Positions 8,701 to 19,394 of a stretch of 64,000 nt of DNA are shown piece after piece. The notes under the pieces are model-generated. The model saw only the letters and a list, made by a program, of their open reading frames with translations, made no database searches and was not told where the DNA came from. Each line of letters opens with the position of its first letter. Position 1 is the first letter of the stretch. The position numbers and the translations under genes were made by a program. The DNA is from Hippea maritima DSM 10411 (GTDB lineage Bacteria; Campylobacterota_A; Desulfurellia; Desulfurellales; Hippeaceae): assembly GCF_000194135.1 (NCBI RefSeq), contig NC_015318.1, positions 696,501-760,500 on the forward strand, written 5' to 3'.

Positions 8701-9774
8701 ATGGCAAGAACGGGGATTACAAACCTACCGCTTCATGGTGGTAAGGCTCCCAAGTGGCTTTTTGATAAAATGGTTGAATTATCGGAGCAGTTAATTTACC
8801 TGTTGGTTCTTGAGTACTCTCAGGATGGCTTTCTTAAAAAGTTATCCGACCCTTTTTGGTTTCAGTCGTTTGGATGTTTGCTTGGATTTGATTGGCATTC
8901 AAGTGGTTTAACCACCACAGTTTGTGGCGCTTTGAAGGTAGCACTTAATAATGGCATCTCAAGCGAGTTGGGTGTATTTGCCGCCGGGGGTAAGGGCAAA
9001 ACGGCCATTAAAACACCTGATGAGATAGATATTGTATCAGGTAGGTTTTCCCTTGATGGTGATAGGCTAAAATATGCAAGCAAAATGGCCGCCAAGGTGG
9101 ATAATGCAGCCCTTCAGGATGGTTATAGGCTCTATCACCATGTTATATTTTTCACAAAAAACAATAGATGGTGTGTTATACAGCAGGGGCTTAACGATAA
9201 GACATCTTTTGCAAGGCGATATCATTGGCTGTGGGATATAGAAAGCTTTACCGAAGAGCCCCATAAGGCTATATGCTCACAGAAAAAGGAAGGGCTTGTG
9301 TTGGACCTAACAGCAAAAGAGAGCCTAAACACCCAGAAGGATAGTGTTGAGTTTTTAAATATGCCAGCTAACATCATAGAAAAAGAGCTTAATGATATAG
9401 CTTATCTGGATATGCCAAAAAGACATTACATAACAACAATGGATTTTGATGTTAAAAGGCTAAAAAGGGTTTTGCTTAGGATTTCACATGAATCCCCGAA
9501 TACGTTTGAAAAGCTGCTCGGTATTAGGGGTGTGGGCGAGAAAACCTTAAGGGCTTTGAGTTTGATTTCTGAGGTGGTATATGGTGATAAACCATCTTAT
9601 AAAGATCCTGCCCGGTTTTCATTTGCACATGGGGGCAAGGACGGTCATCCATATCCTGTTAATTTAGAGGTTTACTCAGAAAGCATAGAAACCCTAAAAA
9701 GTATTGTTTCAAAAGCAAAAATAGGTTATTATGATAAAGTAAAAGCTTTGAAGAGGTTGAGTCGCTTAATTTAA
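8701..9774 (+). CDS. DUF763 family protein with C-terminal helix-hairpin-helix
   Basis: A 357-residue protein with the family's conserved N-terminus (ARTGITNLPLHGGKAPKW). This is the DUF763 family, widespread in archaea and scattered bacteria, mainly thermophiles, with no established function. A helix-hairpin-helix-like segment LLGIRGVGEKTLRALSLI lies near residues 270-287, suggesting nucleic-acid binding, and it is followed by the conserved FSFAHGGKDGHPYPV. No Shine-Dalgarno is visible before the ATG at 8701, but the start matches the family N-terminus. It is monocistronic: it faces away from the 1144-residue signalling gene and is separated from ilvB by its own terminal gap and a promoter. 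Confidence 0.85.
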   Translation: MARTGITNLPLHGGKAPKWLFDKMVELSEQLIYLLVLEYSQDGFLKKLSDPFWFQSFGCLLGFDWHSSGLTTTVCGALKVALNNGISSELGVFAAGGKGKTAIKTPDEIDIVSGRFSLDGDRLKYASKMAAKVDNAALQDGYRLYHHVIFFTKNNRWCVIQQGLNDKTSFARRYHWLWDIESFTEEPHKAICSQKKEGLVLDLTAKESLNTQKDSVEFLNMPANIIEKELNDIAYLDMPKRHYITTMDFDVKRLKRVLLRISHESPNTFEKLLGIRGVGEKTLRALSLISEVVYGDKPSYKDPARFSFAHGGKDGHPYPVNLEVYSESIETLKSIVSKAKIGYYDKVKALKRLSRLI

Positions 9775-9784
9775 TATTTTTCGC

Positions 9785-9812
9785 TTGATAAACAAATTAA
9801 ATTTTCTATAAT
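9785..9812 (+). promoter_or_regulatory. Sigma-70-type promoter for the ilv operon
   Basis: A -35 TTGATA (9785-9790) and a perfect -10 TATAAT (9807-9812) are separated by 16 bases. The leader to ilvB is only about 55 bases and holds no evident leader peptide, T-box or attenuator. Confidence 0.7.
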
Positions 9813-9873
9813 ATCCCTTCAAAGTTAGGGGGGAGCTATCTTAATCCATAACTCAAATTTTTAAGGAGGGGTG

Positions 9874-11565
9874 ATGAAACTTACAGGGTCTCAAATTTTT
9901 ATAGAAAGCTTAAAAAAGGAAGGTGTAGAATACCTCTTTGGTATACCGGGAGGTGCCATAATAGACCTTCATGATGAATTGTACAAGCAGGATGATGTTA
10001 AATTTATCCTGACAAGGCATGAACAGGCGGCAGTCCACATGGCCGATGGTTATGCCAGAGTTACAGGCAAACCAGGAGTGGCGCTTGTTACAAGCGGTCC
10101 TGGTGCTACTAATACCGTAACAGGTATCGCAACTGCCTACATGGATTCAATTCCAATAGTTGTTTTTACAGGCCAAGTTCCAACACATTTAATAGGTAAT
10201 GACGCATTCCAGGAAGCTGATATTGTTGGGATGACTCGCTCATGCACTAAATACAACTTTTTGGTTAAAGATGTAAAAGACTTGGCATATACAATAAAAA
10301 AAGCCTTTTATATAGCAACTACAGGCAGACCGGGACCTGTTTTAATTGATTTTCCTAAGGATGTTCAAGTTGCAAAAGCCGATTTTGAATACCCTGAAAG
10401 TATTCATATAAGGGGATATAATCCGACCTATCATGGAAACCCAAAGCAGATAAGAAAAGTGGTAAAAGCTATAGCACAGGCTAAAAAACCGCTTCTTTAT
10501 GTTGGTGGCGGTGCTATTATGTCGGGTGCCCATGAGGAGATATATAAACTCGCAAAAAAACTTCATATTCCTGTATTTACAACTCTGATGGGTATTGGCG
10601 CTTATCCAGAGGATGATGAACTAAGTCTTGGTATGGCTGGAATGCACGGCACATACAGGGCAAATATGGCTATTCAATATTGTGATCTTTTAATATCTGT
10701 AGGCGCAAGGTTCGATGATAGGGTTACCGGAAAGGTTAGCGAATTTGCTCCTCATGCTAAAGTTGCTCACATAGATATAGATCCGACAAGTATAAGTAAA
10801 AATATAAAAGTGGACTATCCACTGGTGGGCGATGCAAAGCTGGTTTTAAAAGAGATGCTTCCGTTATTTGATGAATATTCCTCTATTAATTGGAGAGAGG
10901 TTAGAAAACCGTGGCTTGAACAGATAGAGAAATGGAAAAATGAGCATAGACTTGCATACAATACCGAAACAGAGGAGATTCTACCCCAGTACGTAATAGA
11001 ATTACTTGCAAAATTAACAAAAGATGACGATCCAATAATATCAACTGAGGTTGGCCAACATCAAATGTGGGTAGCTCAATTCTATACCTTTAAAAACCCC
11101 AGAAGGCTTTTAACCTCAGGTGGACTTGGCACTATGGGCTATGGATTTCCAGCAGGAATTGGTGCAACATTTGCAACAGATAAACCGGTATACGTTTTTG
11201 CTGGAGATGGTTCTTTTCAGATGAACGAGCAGGAGCTTGCCACAATAGTGGCCTATAATAAACCGGTAAAGACAATAATCTTAAATAATGGCTATCTGGG
11301 GATGGTAAGACAATGGCAGCAGCTGTTTTACGGTCGAAGGTATGCAAATACAGATATAGAAGTTCAGCCTGACTTTGTTAAGCTTGCGGAAAGTTATGGT
11401 ATTAAAGCAGGAAGGATCAAGAAAAAGGAAGAGGTTGAGGATGCACTTTTAGAGCTTAAGAATCACGATGGTCCTTATTTGTTGGATGTTATTATAGCAA
11501 GGGAAGAGAATGTTTATCCTATGGTGCCTGCAGGTGCGCCACTTAACAATATGCTACTAACTTAA
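9874..11565 (+). CDS. ilvB: Acetolactate synthase large (catalytic) subunit
   Basis: Thiamine-diphosphate enzyme of 563 residues that condenses two pyruvates (or pyruvate with 2-oxobutyrate), the first step of valine, leucine and isoleucine synthesis. The N-terminus [22 protein letters not shown], the catalytic Glu region [15 protein letters not shown] and the ThDP-binding [16 protein letters not shown]...[12 protein letters not shown] region are all present. The ATG at 9874 has AAGGAGG 4 bases upstream; the GTG just before it is too close to that site. It is first in the run ilvB-ilvH-ilvC-psd-pssA-leuA and is followed 13 bases later by its regulatory subunit. Confidence 0.97.
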   Translation: MKLTGSQIFIESLKKEGVEYLFGIPGGAIIDLHDELYKQDDVKFILTRHEQAAVHMADGYARVTGKPGVALVTSGPGATNTVTGIATAYMDSIPIVVFTGQVPTHLIGNDAFQEADIVGMTRSCTKYNFLVKDVKDLAYTIKKAFYIATTGRPGPVLIDFPKDVQVAKADFEYPESIHIRGYNPTYHGNPKQIRKVVKAIAQAKKPLLYVGGGAIMSGAHEEIYKLAKKLHIPVFTTLMGIGAYPEDDELSLGMAGMHGTYRANMAIQYCDLLISVGARFDDRVTGKVSEFAPHAKVAHIDIDPTSISKNIKVDYPLVGDAKLVLKEMLPLFDEYSSINWREVRKPWLEQIEKWKNEHRLAYNTETEEILPQYVIELLAKLTKDDDPIISTEVGQHQMWVAQFYTFKNPRRLLTSGGLGTMGYGFPAGIGATFATDKPVYVFAGDGSFQMNEQELATIVAYNKPVKTIILNNGYLGMVRQWQQLFYGRRYANTDIEVQPDFVKLAESYGIKAGRIKKKEEVEDALLELKNHDGPYLLDVIIAREENVYPMVPAGAPLNNMLLT

Positions 11566-11578
11566 AGGGGTGGGGGCA

Positions 11579-12061
11579 ATGAAAAGAATATTTTCAGTTA
11601 TAGTTGAAAATCAGTCTGGTGTACTTTCAAGAATAGCAAATCTATTCGCTGCAAGGGGTTATAACATAGAGTCACTAACGGTAGCACCCATAAACGAAAA
11701 AGGTTTGTCAAGAATGACTATAGTAACAGATGGCGATGAGCAGATTCTCGAACAAATAGGAAAACAGCTAAATAAACTTATAGATGTTATCAAGGTGATA
11801 GAATATGGCGATGACCCTTATGTTGAGCGTGAGATGGCTCTAATAAAAATGCATACGGATATGAGTAGTAGGGCTGAAGTGCTAAGGATAGTTGATATAT
11901 TTAGGGGTAAGGTTGTTGATGTATCACATAACTCATATACAATAGAGGTTACAGGGGATTCTGAAAAGATTGATGCAATTTTGAGTTTACTTGAGCCTTT
12001 GGGTATAAAAGAGCTTGCAAGAACAGGAAAAGTATCTATGATTAGAGAGAAGAAAAGATAA
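11579..12061 (+). CDS. ilvH: Acetolactate synthase small (regulatory) subunit
   Basis: A 160-residue regulatory subunit that activates IlvB and confers valine feedback inhibition. It has the N-terminal ACT domain (KRIFSVIVENQSGVLSRIANLF, then GYNIESLTVAPINEKGLSRMT) and the C-terminal ALS domain. The ATG at 11579 follows AAAGGGG. An upstream in-frame GTG overlaps that ribosome site and is unlikely. The gene is also called ilvN in other species. Confidence 0.95.
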   Translation: MKRIFSVIVENQSGVLSRIANLFAARGYNIESLTVAPINEKGLSRMTIVTDGDEQILEQIGKQLNKLIDVIKVIEYGDDPYVEREMALIKMHTDMSSRAEVLRIVDIFRGKVVDVSHNSYTIEVTGDSEKIDAILSLLEPLGIKELARTGKVSMIREKKR

Positions 12062-13729
<1,668 letters not shown>

Positions 13730-13733
<4 letters not shown>

Positions 13734-14467
13734 AACGCAGTAAAGCCGTTTATATTTTACCAAATCTATTTACAAGCCTAAATTTAGCAGCTGGTTTTTA
13801 TAGTATTTTGCTTGCACATTCTGGTAAGTTTTTGCTTTCGGCCTGGGTAGTCATGTTTGCTGTAGTATTTGATAACCTAGACGGTAAAGTAGCTAGGCTT
13901 ACACATACAGAAAGTCAATTTGGCGTTGAATACGATTCGTTAAGTGATCTTGTAAGTTTTGGTGTTGCACCGGCGTTTCTTATGTATGTGTTTGTTTTGA
14001 AAGATTTTGGTCGTTTAGGTGTTATAGCTGCTTTTCTGTTTATGATATGCGGTGCTTTGAGGCTTGCCCGTTTTAATGTTCAGACAACGCATAGGGATAG
14101 TTTTATAGGACTACCTATACCGGGTGGTGCAAGTGTTGTTGCTGCTTTTGTGCTGGTTTTTATAAAGTTCGGAATAAATTCACATAAATACAATGTTTTA
14201 TTTTTGGTTACTATGTATATACTCGCCTTTTTAATGATAAGCCCTCTAAAATACAGAAGCATGAAAAAGGCAAGTACCGATAAAACCATATCAATTCGAA
14301 TATTTGCCCTAATAGTTATTATTATTTCTCTGATAGTGTTTAAACCTTACATATTTATACCGGCTCTTGTTGTTGGATATATGCTTTCTGGGCCTGTGGA
14401 GTATCTATATAAGTTGATTAAACCAAAAAGGGGGGTGGCTTATGAGCAGGAAGATAGTAATATTTGA
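13730..14467 (+). CDS. pssA: CDP-diacylglycerol--serine O-phosphatidyltransferase
   Basis: A 245-residue integral membrane enzyme that makes phosphatidylserine, the substrate of Psd just upstream. The CDP-alcohol phosphatidyltransferase signature D-G-x2-A-R-x8-G-x3-D-x3-D is visible as DGKVAR...GVEYDSLSD at about residues 51-73. About seven to eight membrane segments follow. The start ATG overlaps the psd stop (ATGA), and the end overlaps leuA by 26 bases. Confidence 0.95.
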
Positions 14468-15959
14468 TACTACCTTAAGGGATGGTGAGCAATCACCTGG
14501 TGCAAGCATGAATATAAATGAAAAGGTAGCGATAGCAAAACAGCTTGAAAGGTTGGGTGTAGATGTAATAGAAGCTGGTTTTGCTGCTGCAAGTCCGGGC
14601 GATAAGGAGTCAATAGCAGAAGTTTCAAAGGTTCTCGAAAAACCAATAATTGCATCGCTTGCAAGGGCAGTGAAAAAGGATATAGAGGCAGCGGCAGAAG
14701 CTCTAAAGAATGCAAAGAGAAAAAGGATTCATACCTTTATTGCAACAAGCCCTGTGCATGTTGAAAAAAAGCTTGGAATGAGCTATGAGGCTGTAAAAGA
14801 AGCAGCTATAGATGCTGTTAAATACGCAAGAAACTTTACAGACGATGTGGAGTTTTCTGCTGAGGACGCAACAAGGAGTGATTGGGATTATTTATGTGAG
14901 ATATTTGAAGGTGCTATAAATGCTGGTGCTGGTACAATAAATATACCAGATACTGTGGGCTATACAACGCCTCAAGAGTACTATGATCTTATAAATTATA
15001 TATTGAATAAAGTTCCAAATATAGACAAGGCTGTTGTAAGTGTTCACTGCCACAACGATTTGGGTATGGCTGTGGCCAATTCACTTTCTGCTGTTTTAGC
15101 TGGTGCAAATCAGGTAGAGTGCACGATAAATGGTATAGGTGAGCGCGCTGGCAATGCTGCCTTAGAAGAGATAGTTATGGCCTTAAAGGTTAGAGCTGAT
15201 TTTTATAAAGATTGCTATACTGATATAAACACAAAAGAGATCTATACAACAAGTAGGTTGGTTAGCAAACTGACTGGTTTAAAGGTTCAGAGAAATAAGG
15301 CTATAGTTGGAAAGAATGCGTTTGCTCATGAGGCCGGTATACACCAAGATGGCGTGATAAAAGAGAAAAGCACTTATGAGATAATGAAACCGGAGGATGT
15401 GGGTATAGATACAAGCAAACTTGTTTTGGGTAAGCATTCTGGAAGACACGGTCTTGAGGAAAGACTAAAAGAGCTTGGGTATAACCTAACTAAAGAACAA
15501 ATAGATGATCTATTTGTTGAGTTTAAAAAGTTGGCTGACAAGAAGAAAGAGATATACGATGAAGATTTAATGGCGCTTATTGAGGATAAATTTAAACTTA
15601 TACCTCAGGTGTATGAACTTGTTTCTCTGCAGGTTGTGGCTGGAAATGCCGCATCACCTACGGCTACAATTAAACTTGTAAAAAACGGTGAGGAGTTTGA
15701 AGATGCTGCTTTAGGGGATGGTCCCGTTGATGCTACATTTAAGGCCCTTGAGAGGATTACATATGTCAAGGGTAGACTTATTAGCTACGATATTCAGGCT
15801 TTAACAGAGGGTAAGGATGCAATAGGTGAGGTTACTGTGAAAGTATACTTCCCAAGTATAGATACGACTATTATAGGTAGAGGAACATCGACAGATGTTA
15901 TTGAAGCCTCGGCAAAAGCTTATTTGGATGCAATAAATAAAGCTTTGATGAGAATGTGA
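14442..15959 (+). CDS. leuA: 2-isopropylmalate synthase
   Basis: A 505-residue enzyme catalysing the first committed step of leucine synthesis, acetyl-CoA plus 2-oxoisovalerate. It has the N-terminal TIM barrel with FDTTLRDGEQSPGASM, the metal ligands in VHCHNDLGMAVAN, and GIGERAGNAALEE. A linker and the C-terminal leucine-binding allosteric domain (about 380-505, ending in a DAINKAL helix) complete a normal full-length LeuA. The ATG at 14442 follows a GGGGGTGG stretch inside the end of pssA. The paralogue citramalate synthase is possible in principle, but length and domain order fit LeuA. Confidence 0.94.
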   Translation: MSRKIVIFDTTLRDGEQSPGASMNINEKVAIAKQLERLGVDVIEAGFAAASPGDKESIAEVSKVLEKPIIASLARAVKKDIEAAAEALKNAKRKRIHTFIATSPVHVEKKLGMSYEAVKEAAIDAVKYARNFTDDVEFSAEDATRSDWDYLCEIFEGAINAGAGTINIPDTVGYTTPQEYYDLINYILNKVPNIDKAVVSVHCHNDLGMAVANSLSAVLAGANQVECTINGIGERAGNAALEEIVMALKVRADFYKDCYTDINTKEIYTTSRLVSKLTGLKVQRNKAIVGKNAFAHEAGIHQDGVIKEKSTYEIMKPEDVGIDTSKLVLGKHSGRHGLEERLKELGYNLTKEQIDDLFVEFKKLADKKKEIYDEDLMALIEDKFKLIPQVYELVSLQVVAGNAASPTATIKLVKNGEEFEDAALGDGPVDATFKALERITYVKGRLISYDIQALTEGKDAIGEVTVKVYFPSIDTTIIGRGTSTDVIEASAKAYLDAINKALMRM

Positions 15960-15960
15960 G

Positions 15961-16155
15961 ATGCCTGAAGATAAATTAATAAGTTGTAGTGTTTGTGCAT
16001 GGAGAGCAACATGTGCTAAAAGATTTTCATCTGGTGATAGTGTTGCTCTCCACTGCCCAGATTTTACTTTTGATATTACTTTAAAAATTAAGGAGAAGAA
16101 AAAAGATAATGATAACACCAGAAGCAAGAAAGACAATTCTAAACAAAGCTCTTGA
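15961..16155 (+). CDS. Small Cys-rich conserved-looking protein
   Basis: A 64-residue protein starting one base after the leuA stop and overlapping the diadenylate cyclase gene by 47 bases. Four cysteines in the first half are arranged C-x2-C-x5-C-x13-C (ISCSVCAWRATCAKRF, then HCPDF), suggesting one zinc or Fe-S site. The C-terminal 20 residues are almost all Lys, Asp, Asn and Ser. I do not know a named family. The tight packing on both sides and the ordered cysteines argue that it is real. Small proteins of this look occur in related bacteria as far as I recall, but I cannot check that here. Confidence 0.65.
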   Translation: MPEDKLISCSVCAWRATCAKRFSSGDSVALHCPDFTFDITLKIKEKKKDNDNTRSKKDNSKQSS

Positions 16156-16999
16156 GATAGCAAAGACGCTACAAAAAGTAACTCTAATTGCATACTATCA
16201 AGATATCGCGGATTACATTGAGGATGATGAGCTTTTTAAGGAAAATAATGGAGTAAAGAAAATAATAGTAATGAAAGAAGATGAATACGAGGAAAACGGC
16301 GAAATTGTAGAGCAAATCGAGAAAATAGGTCAAATAATAAAGGTTCCATCCATTATCTTTAACAGGGTAAATAAAATAAAGATAGCTTTAATGATGTGTA
16401 CATCTTCAGGTATTTTATCTAAGGAAGATGATGTTATAGCTCTAAGCGGGACATCTAGTGGAGTTGATACTTTGATGTTTATTGATATATCCAAAGAGAA
16501 AGAACTTTTAAGTTTTAAAGGGGATATAGACTTAGAGAAGTCCGTCAAGCCTGAAGTGTTTGAAAGGGTATTAAGAGTGGCTCTTGAGCTTGCCAACCAG
16601 GGTAGAGAAGGCAAAAGCGTTGGAGCAATCTTTGTTTTAGGTGATAAAGAAAAGGTGCTTGAAAATATTAAGCAGATGATATTTAATCCGTTTAAGGGTT
16701 ATTCTCCTGATGAAAGAAATATTTTAAAGGCAAACCTTGACGATACATTGAAAGAATACAGTTTACTTGATGGTGCTATTGTGATAGATTGTAATGGCGT
16801 TGTGGAGACTGCTGGTGCTTACATCTCGGTTTCTGCGTCGGTTGAAGATCTACCCAAGGGATTGGGTGCAAGACATATAGCAGCGGCCTCTATAACAGCC
16901 GTAACAAATGCCGTAAGTATAGTTGTATCTGAATCAACGGGTGATGTTACTATCTTTAGGAACGGGTCTATAATAACAAGAATAGAAAAGGTGAGCTGA
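16109..16999 (+). CDS. Diadenylate cyclase (DAC/DisA_N domain), DacZ-like
   Basis: A 296-residue soluble protein predicted to join two ATP molecules into c-di-AMP. The C-terminal DAC domain carries the DGA motif at 221-223 (LLDGAIVIDCNG) and the RHxAA motif at 255-259 (GLGARHIAAASITAVTNAVS), followed by IVVSESTGDV. The second Arg of the usual RHR is Ile here, as I recall for archaeal-type DacZ proteins. Residues 1-130 form an alpha/beta domain like that of DacZ rather than DisA's helical spine or CdaA's membrane helices. A ribosome site AAGGAG sits 13 bases before the ATG, rather far. It overlaps the Cys-rich gene upstream and touches folD (TGATG). Confidence 0.85.
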   Translation: MITPEARKTILNKALEIAKTLQKVTLIAYYQDIADYIEDDELFKENNGVKKIIVMKEDEYEENGEIVEQIEKIGQIIKVPSIIFNRVNKIKIALMMCTSSGILSKEDDVIALSGTSSGVDTLMFIDISKEKELLSFKGDIDLEKSVKPEVFERVLRVALELANQGREGKSVGAIFVLGDKEKVLENIKQMIFNPFKGYSPDERNILKANLDDTLKEYSLLDGAIVIDCNGVVETAGAYISVSASVEDLPKGLGARHIAAASITAVTNAVSIVVSESTGDVTIFRNGSIITRIEKVS

Positions 17000-17841
17000 T
17001 GGTTTTGTTAGATGGTAAAGCGCTATCGAAAAAGATAAAAGAAGAGATAAAAAAAGAGGTTAAAATTTTAAAAGAAAAGGGTGTAATACCTGGATTGGCT
17101 GTTATTTTAGTAGGTGATAATCCAGCAAGTCAAGTTTATGTTAATATGAAAACAAAAGCCTGCGAAGAGGTGGGTATATACTCAATCAACCACAGGATGC
17201 CAGCAGAGATTACGGAAAATGAGCTTATAGATGTTATAAAGATGCTAAATAATAACCCTATGGTGCATGGCATATTGGTTCAGTTGCCCCTTCCTTCCCA
17301 TATAAGGGAGGAGCGCATTATTGAGGCTATAGATTATACTAAAGATGTAGATGGTTTTCATCCTTACAACATAGGCAGGCTTGCAAGGGGCAATCCTTTA
17401 TTTAGCTCCTGTACACCTTTGGGTATTATGAAGATGTTTGAGGAATATGCAATAGAGCTACAAGGCAAGGATGTTGTAATGGTTGGAGCTGGGAATATTA
17501 CAGGTAAACCAATGACTTTGATGCTTCTGAATGCTAATGCAACTGTTCAGGTTTGCCATGTTTATACTCAAGATTTAAAGGAAAAAACAAAACAGGCTGA
17601 TGTAGTTATATCGGCTGTAGGTAAACCGTCTTTAATAACGGAGGATATGGTCAAAGAGGGTGCTATTGTCATAGACGTGGGCATAAGTAGGGTTAATGGT
17701 AAAGTAGTAGGTGATGTAGATTTTGAAAATGTATCCAAGAAAGCCTCCTACATAACCCCTGTGCCTGGTGGTGTTGGCCCTATGACGATAGCCATGCTGC
17801 TTTACAATACTCTTCTGTCGGTTAAGTTAAAAGAAAAATAA
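16999..17841 (+). CDS. folD: Bifunctional methylenetetrahydrofolate dehydrogenase/cyclohydrolase
   Basis: A 280-residue cytoplasmic enzyme interconverting methylene-, methenyl- and 10-formyl-tetrahydrofolate for purine and fMet-tRNA synthesis. The motifs YVNMKTKACEEVGI (catalytic Lys/Tyr region), GILVQLPLPSH, the KDVDGFHPYNIGRL signature and the C-terminal PVPGGVGPMTIAMLL are all present. Its ATG overlaps the stop of the diadenylate cyclase gene. A 37-base gap separates it from rimP. Confidence 0.96.
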   Translation: MVLLDGKALSKKIKEEIKKEVKILKEKGVIPGLAVILVGDNPASQVYVNMKTKACEEVGIYSINHRMPAEITENELIDVIKMLNNNPMVHGILVQLPLPSHIREERIIEAIDYTKDVDGFHPYNIGRLARGNPLFSSCTPLGIMKMFEEYAIELQGKDVVMVGAGNITGKPMTLMLLNANATVQVCHVYTQDLKEKTKQADVVISAVGKPSLITEDMVKEGAIVIDVGISRVNGKVVGDVDFENVSKKASYITPVPGGVGPMTIAMLLYNTLLSVKLKEK

Positions 17842-17878
17842 TTTTTATTGCAAAACTTTTAATAAAAGGTGTAAAAAG

Positions 17879-18301
17879 ATGCTGAGCGAGGAGTTGAAAG
17901 AGGATATTTTTGTGGTCGTTGAGTCGCTGGGCTATAGTGTGTATGACATAGAACTAACCCAAAAGAAAATTACTATATACATAGACAAACCTGGAGGTGT
18001 TTCAATAGACGACTGCGAATTGGCCAGCAGAAACATATCTGCACTTTTGGATGTCAAGGATCCTTTTAGTGGTAGTTATACGCTTGAGGTTTCAAGCCCT
18101 GGTATAAATAGAAAATTAAAAACCAAAGAGCATTTTATGGCTGCCATCGGAAAAAAATGTGTTGTGCATACACACTTTCCTGTTGATAATTCAAAGGTTT
18201 TTAAGGGTATATTAACAGAATGCAATGACAATGAGATTGTTATTGAAGGGGTGAGGATAGAGTTTGACAACATAAAAAAGGCAAGGATTGACGAGATTTA
18301 G
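17879..18301 (+). CDS. rimP: Ribosome maturation factor RimP
   Basis: A 140-residue protein needed for 30S subunit maturation. Typical segments are the N-terminal VESLGYSVYDIEL, IYIDKPGGVSIDDCELASR, and the SSPGINRKLKTKEHF loop, with a C-terminal SH3-like domain. It stands at the head of the conserved order rimP-nusA-infB-ylxP-rbfA-nrnA-truB. Its stop codon overlaps the Shine-Dalgarno of nusA. Confidence 0.94.
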   Translation: MLSEELKEDIFVVVESLGYSVYDIELTQKKITIYIDKPGGVSIDDCELASRNISALLDVKDPFSGSYTLEVSSPGINRKLKTKEHFMAAIGKKCVVHTHFPVDNSKVFKGILTECNDNEIVIEGVRIEFDNIKKARIDEI

Positions 18302-18311
18302 GAGGTAAACG

Positions 18312-19394
18312 GTGAGCGAGATATTGCAGATAGCGAAGAAGATTTCGGAAGAACATGAGATAGATTTGGAAAGGGTTGTTGAGTATTTGGCGGAGGCCTT
18401 AAAGATAGCTATACAAAAAAAATATGGTGATGAAGCTGATGTTAGAATAGAAACAGATGTGGACAATGAAATATTTGATGTTTATGTGAAGAAAAAAGTT
18501 GTTGAAAAACCGATGCTTGATAGCCAGATAAGTTTAGAGGAGGCTAAAGCCATAAAACCCGACGCTAAAGTGGGTGATTATGTAGAAGAAAAGGTTGATG
18601 CAAAGAGTTTGGGTAGAATAGCAGTAACAACGATTAAGAATGTTATAACAAAACTCTTGCGGGATATAGAAAAACATAAAGCTTATGAGGAATACAAAGA
18701 GTATATAGGTAAAATAATTGTTGGTGAGGTTTGGAGTATAGGCTCAAATAATAATGTTATAGTGGACTTTAAAAATGCAATAGGTGTTTTACCCAAAAGA
18801 GAGCAAGGTATAAATGACAAGTATGTTGTAGGTGAACATATAAAGGCCTATGTGCTTGATGTCTTAGAAGAAGCAAAACAGGTAAGACTAATACTATCCA
18901 GAACACATCCTGGCTTTGTTAAGGAGTTGTTTAAAAAAGAGGTACCCGAAGTTAGAGAGGGCAGTGTTGAGATAAAAGCTGTAGCAAGAGAGCCATCAAG
19001 AAGGACTAAGGTTGCTGTTTATTCAAAAGACTCAAGGATAGACCCTATAGGAACATGCGTTGGATCCAAGGGCGTTAGGATTGCTGCTATCGTTAGGGAG
19101 TTGGGGGATGAGAAGATAGATGTTATAAAATGGAGTGCTGACCCATCGATATACATAAGAAATGCTATGTCGCCTGCTAAGGTGATATCGGTTGAGATAG
19201 ATGAGGATTTGAAAAAGGCTAAAGTCTATGTTGATGATGCGGAATATTCTATGGCTATAGGTAAGGGTGGTGTTAACGCGAAGCTTGCAGCCAAACTAAC
19301 CGGATACAATATAGATATAGCCAAGATATCGGACAAGGAAGGTGAAATTGTCGGCGGTGAGGTTGCTGACGAGGATGATGGAGGTAGTCAATGA
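18312..19394 (+). CDS. nusA: Transcription termination/antitermination factor NusA
   Basis: A 360-residue RNA polymerase-binding factor. It contains the N-terminal polymerase-binding domain (1-125), an S1 domain (about 130-200, GEVWSIGSNNNVIVDF) and two KH domains (about 225-345, with DPIGTCVGSKGVRI and SMAIGKGGVNAKLA). It lacks the C-terminal acidic repeats of E. coli NusA, as is common. The start is a GTG preceded by GGAGG with 6-base spacing; no better ATG exists nearby. The end overlaps infB by four bases. Confidence 0.96.
   Translation: MSEILQIAKKISEEHEIDLERVVEYLAEALKIAIQKKYGDEADVRIETDVDNEIFDVYVKKKVVEKPMLDSQISLEEAKAIKPDAKVGDYVEEKVDAKSLGRIAVTTIKNVITKLLRDIEKHKAYEEYKEYIGKIIVGEVWSIGSNNNVIVDFKNAIGVLPKREQGINDKYVVGEHIKAYVLDVLEEAKQVRLILSRTHPGFVKELFKKEVPEVREGSVEIKAVAREPSRRTKVAVYSKDSRIDPIGTCVGSKGVRIAAIVRELGDEKIDVIKWSADPSIYIRNAMSPAKVISVEIDEDLKKAKVYVDDAEYSMAIGKGGVNAKLAAKLTGYNIDIAKISDKEGEIVGGEVADEDDGGSQ

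Noticed and set aside
9813-9873. T-box, leader peptide or attenuator before ilvB
   Set aside because: The leader is about 55 bases and has no run of Leu/Val/Ile codons, no terminator stem and no T-box sequence.
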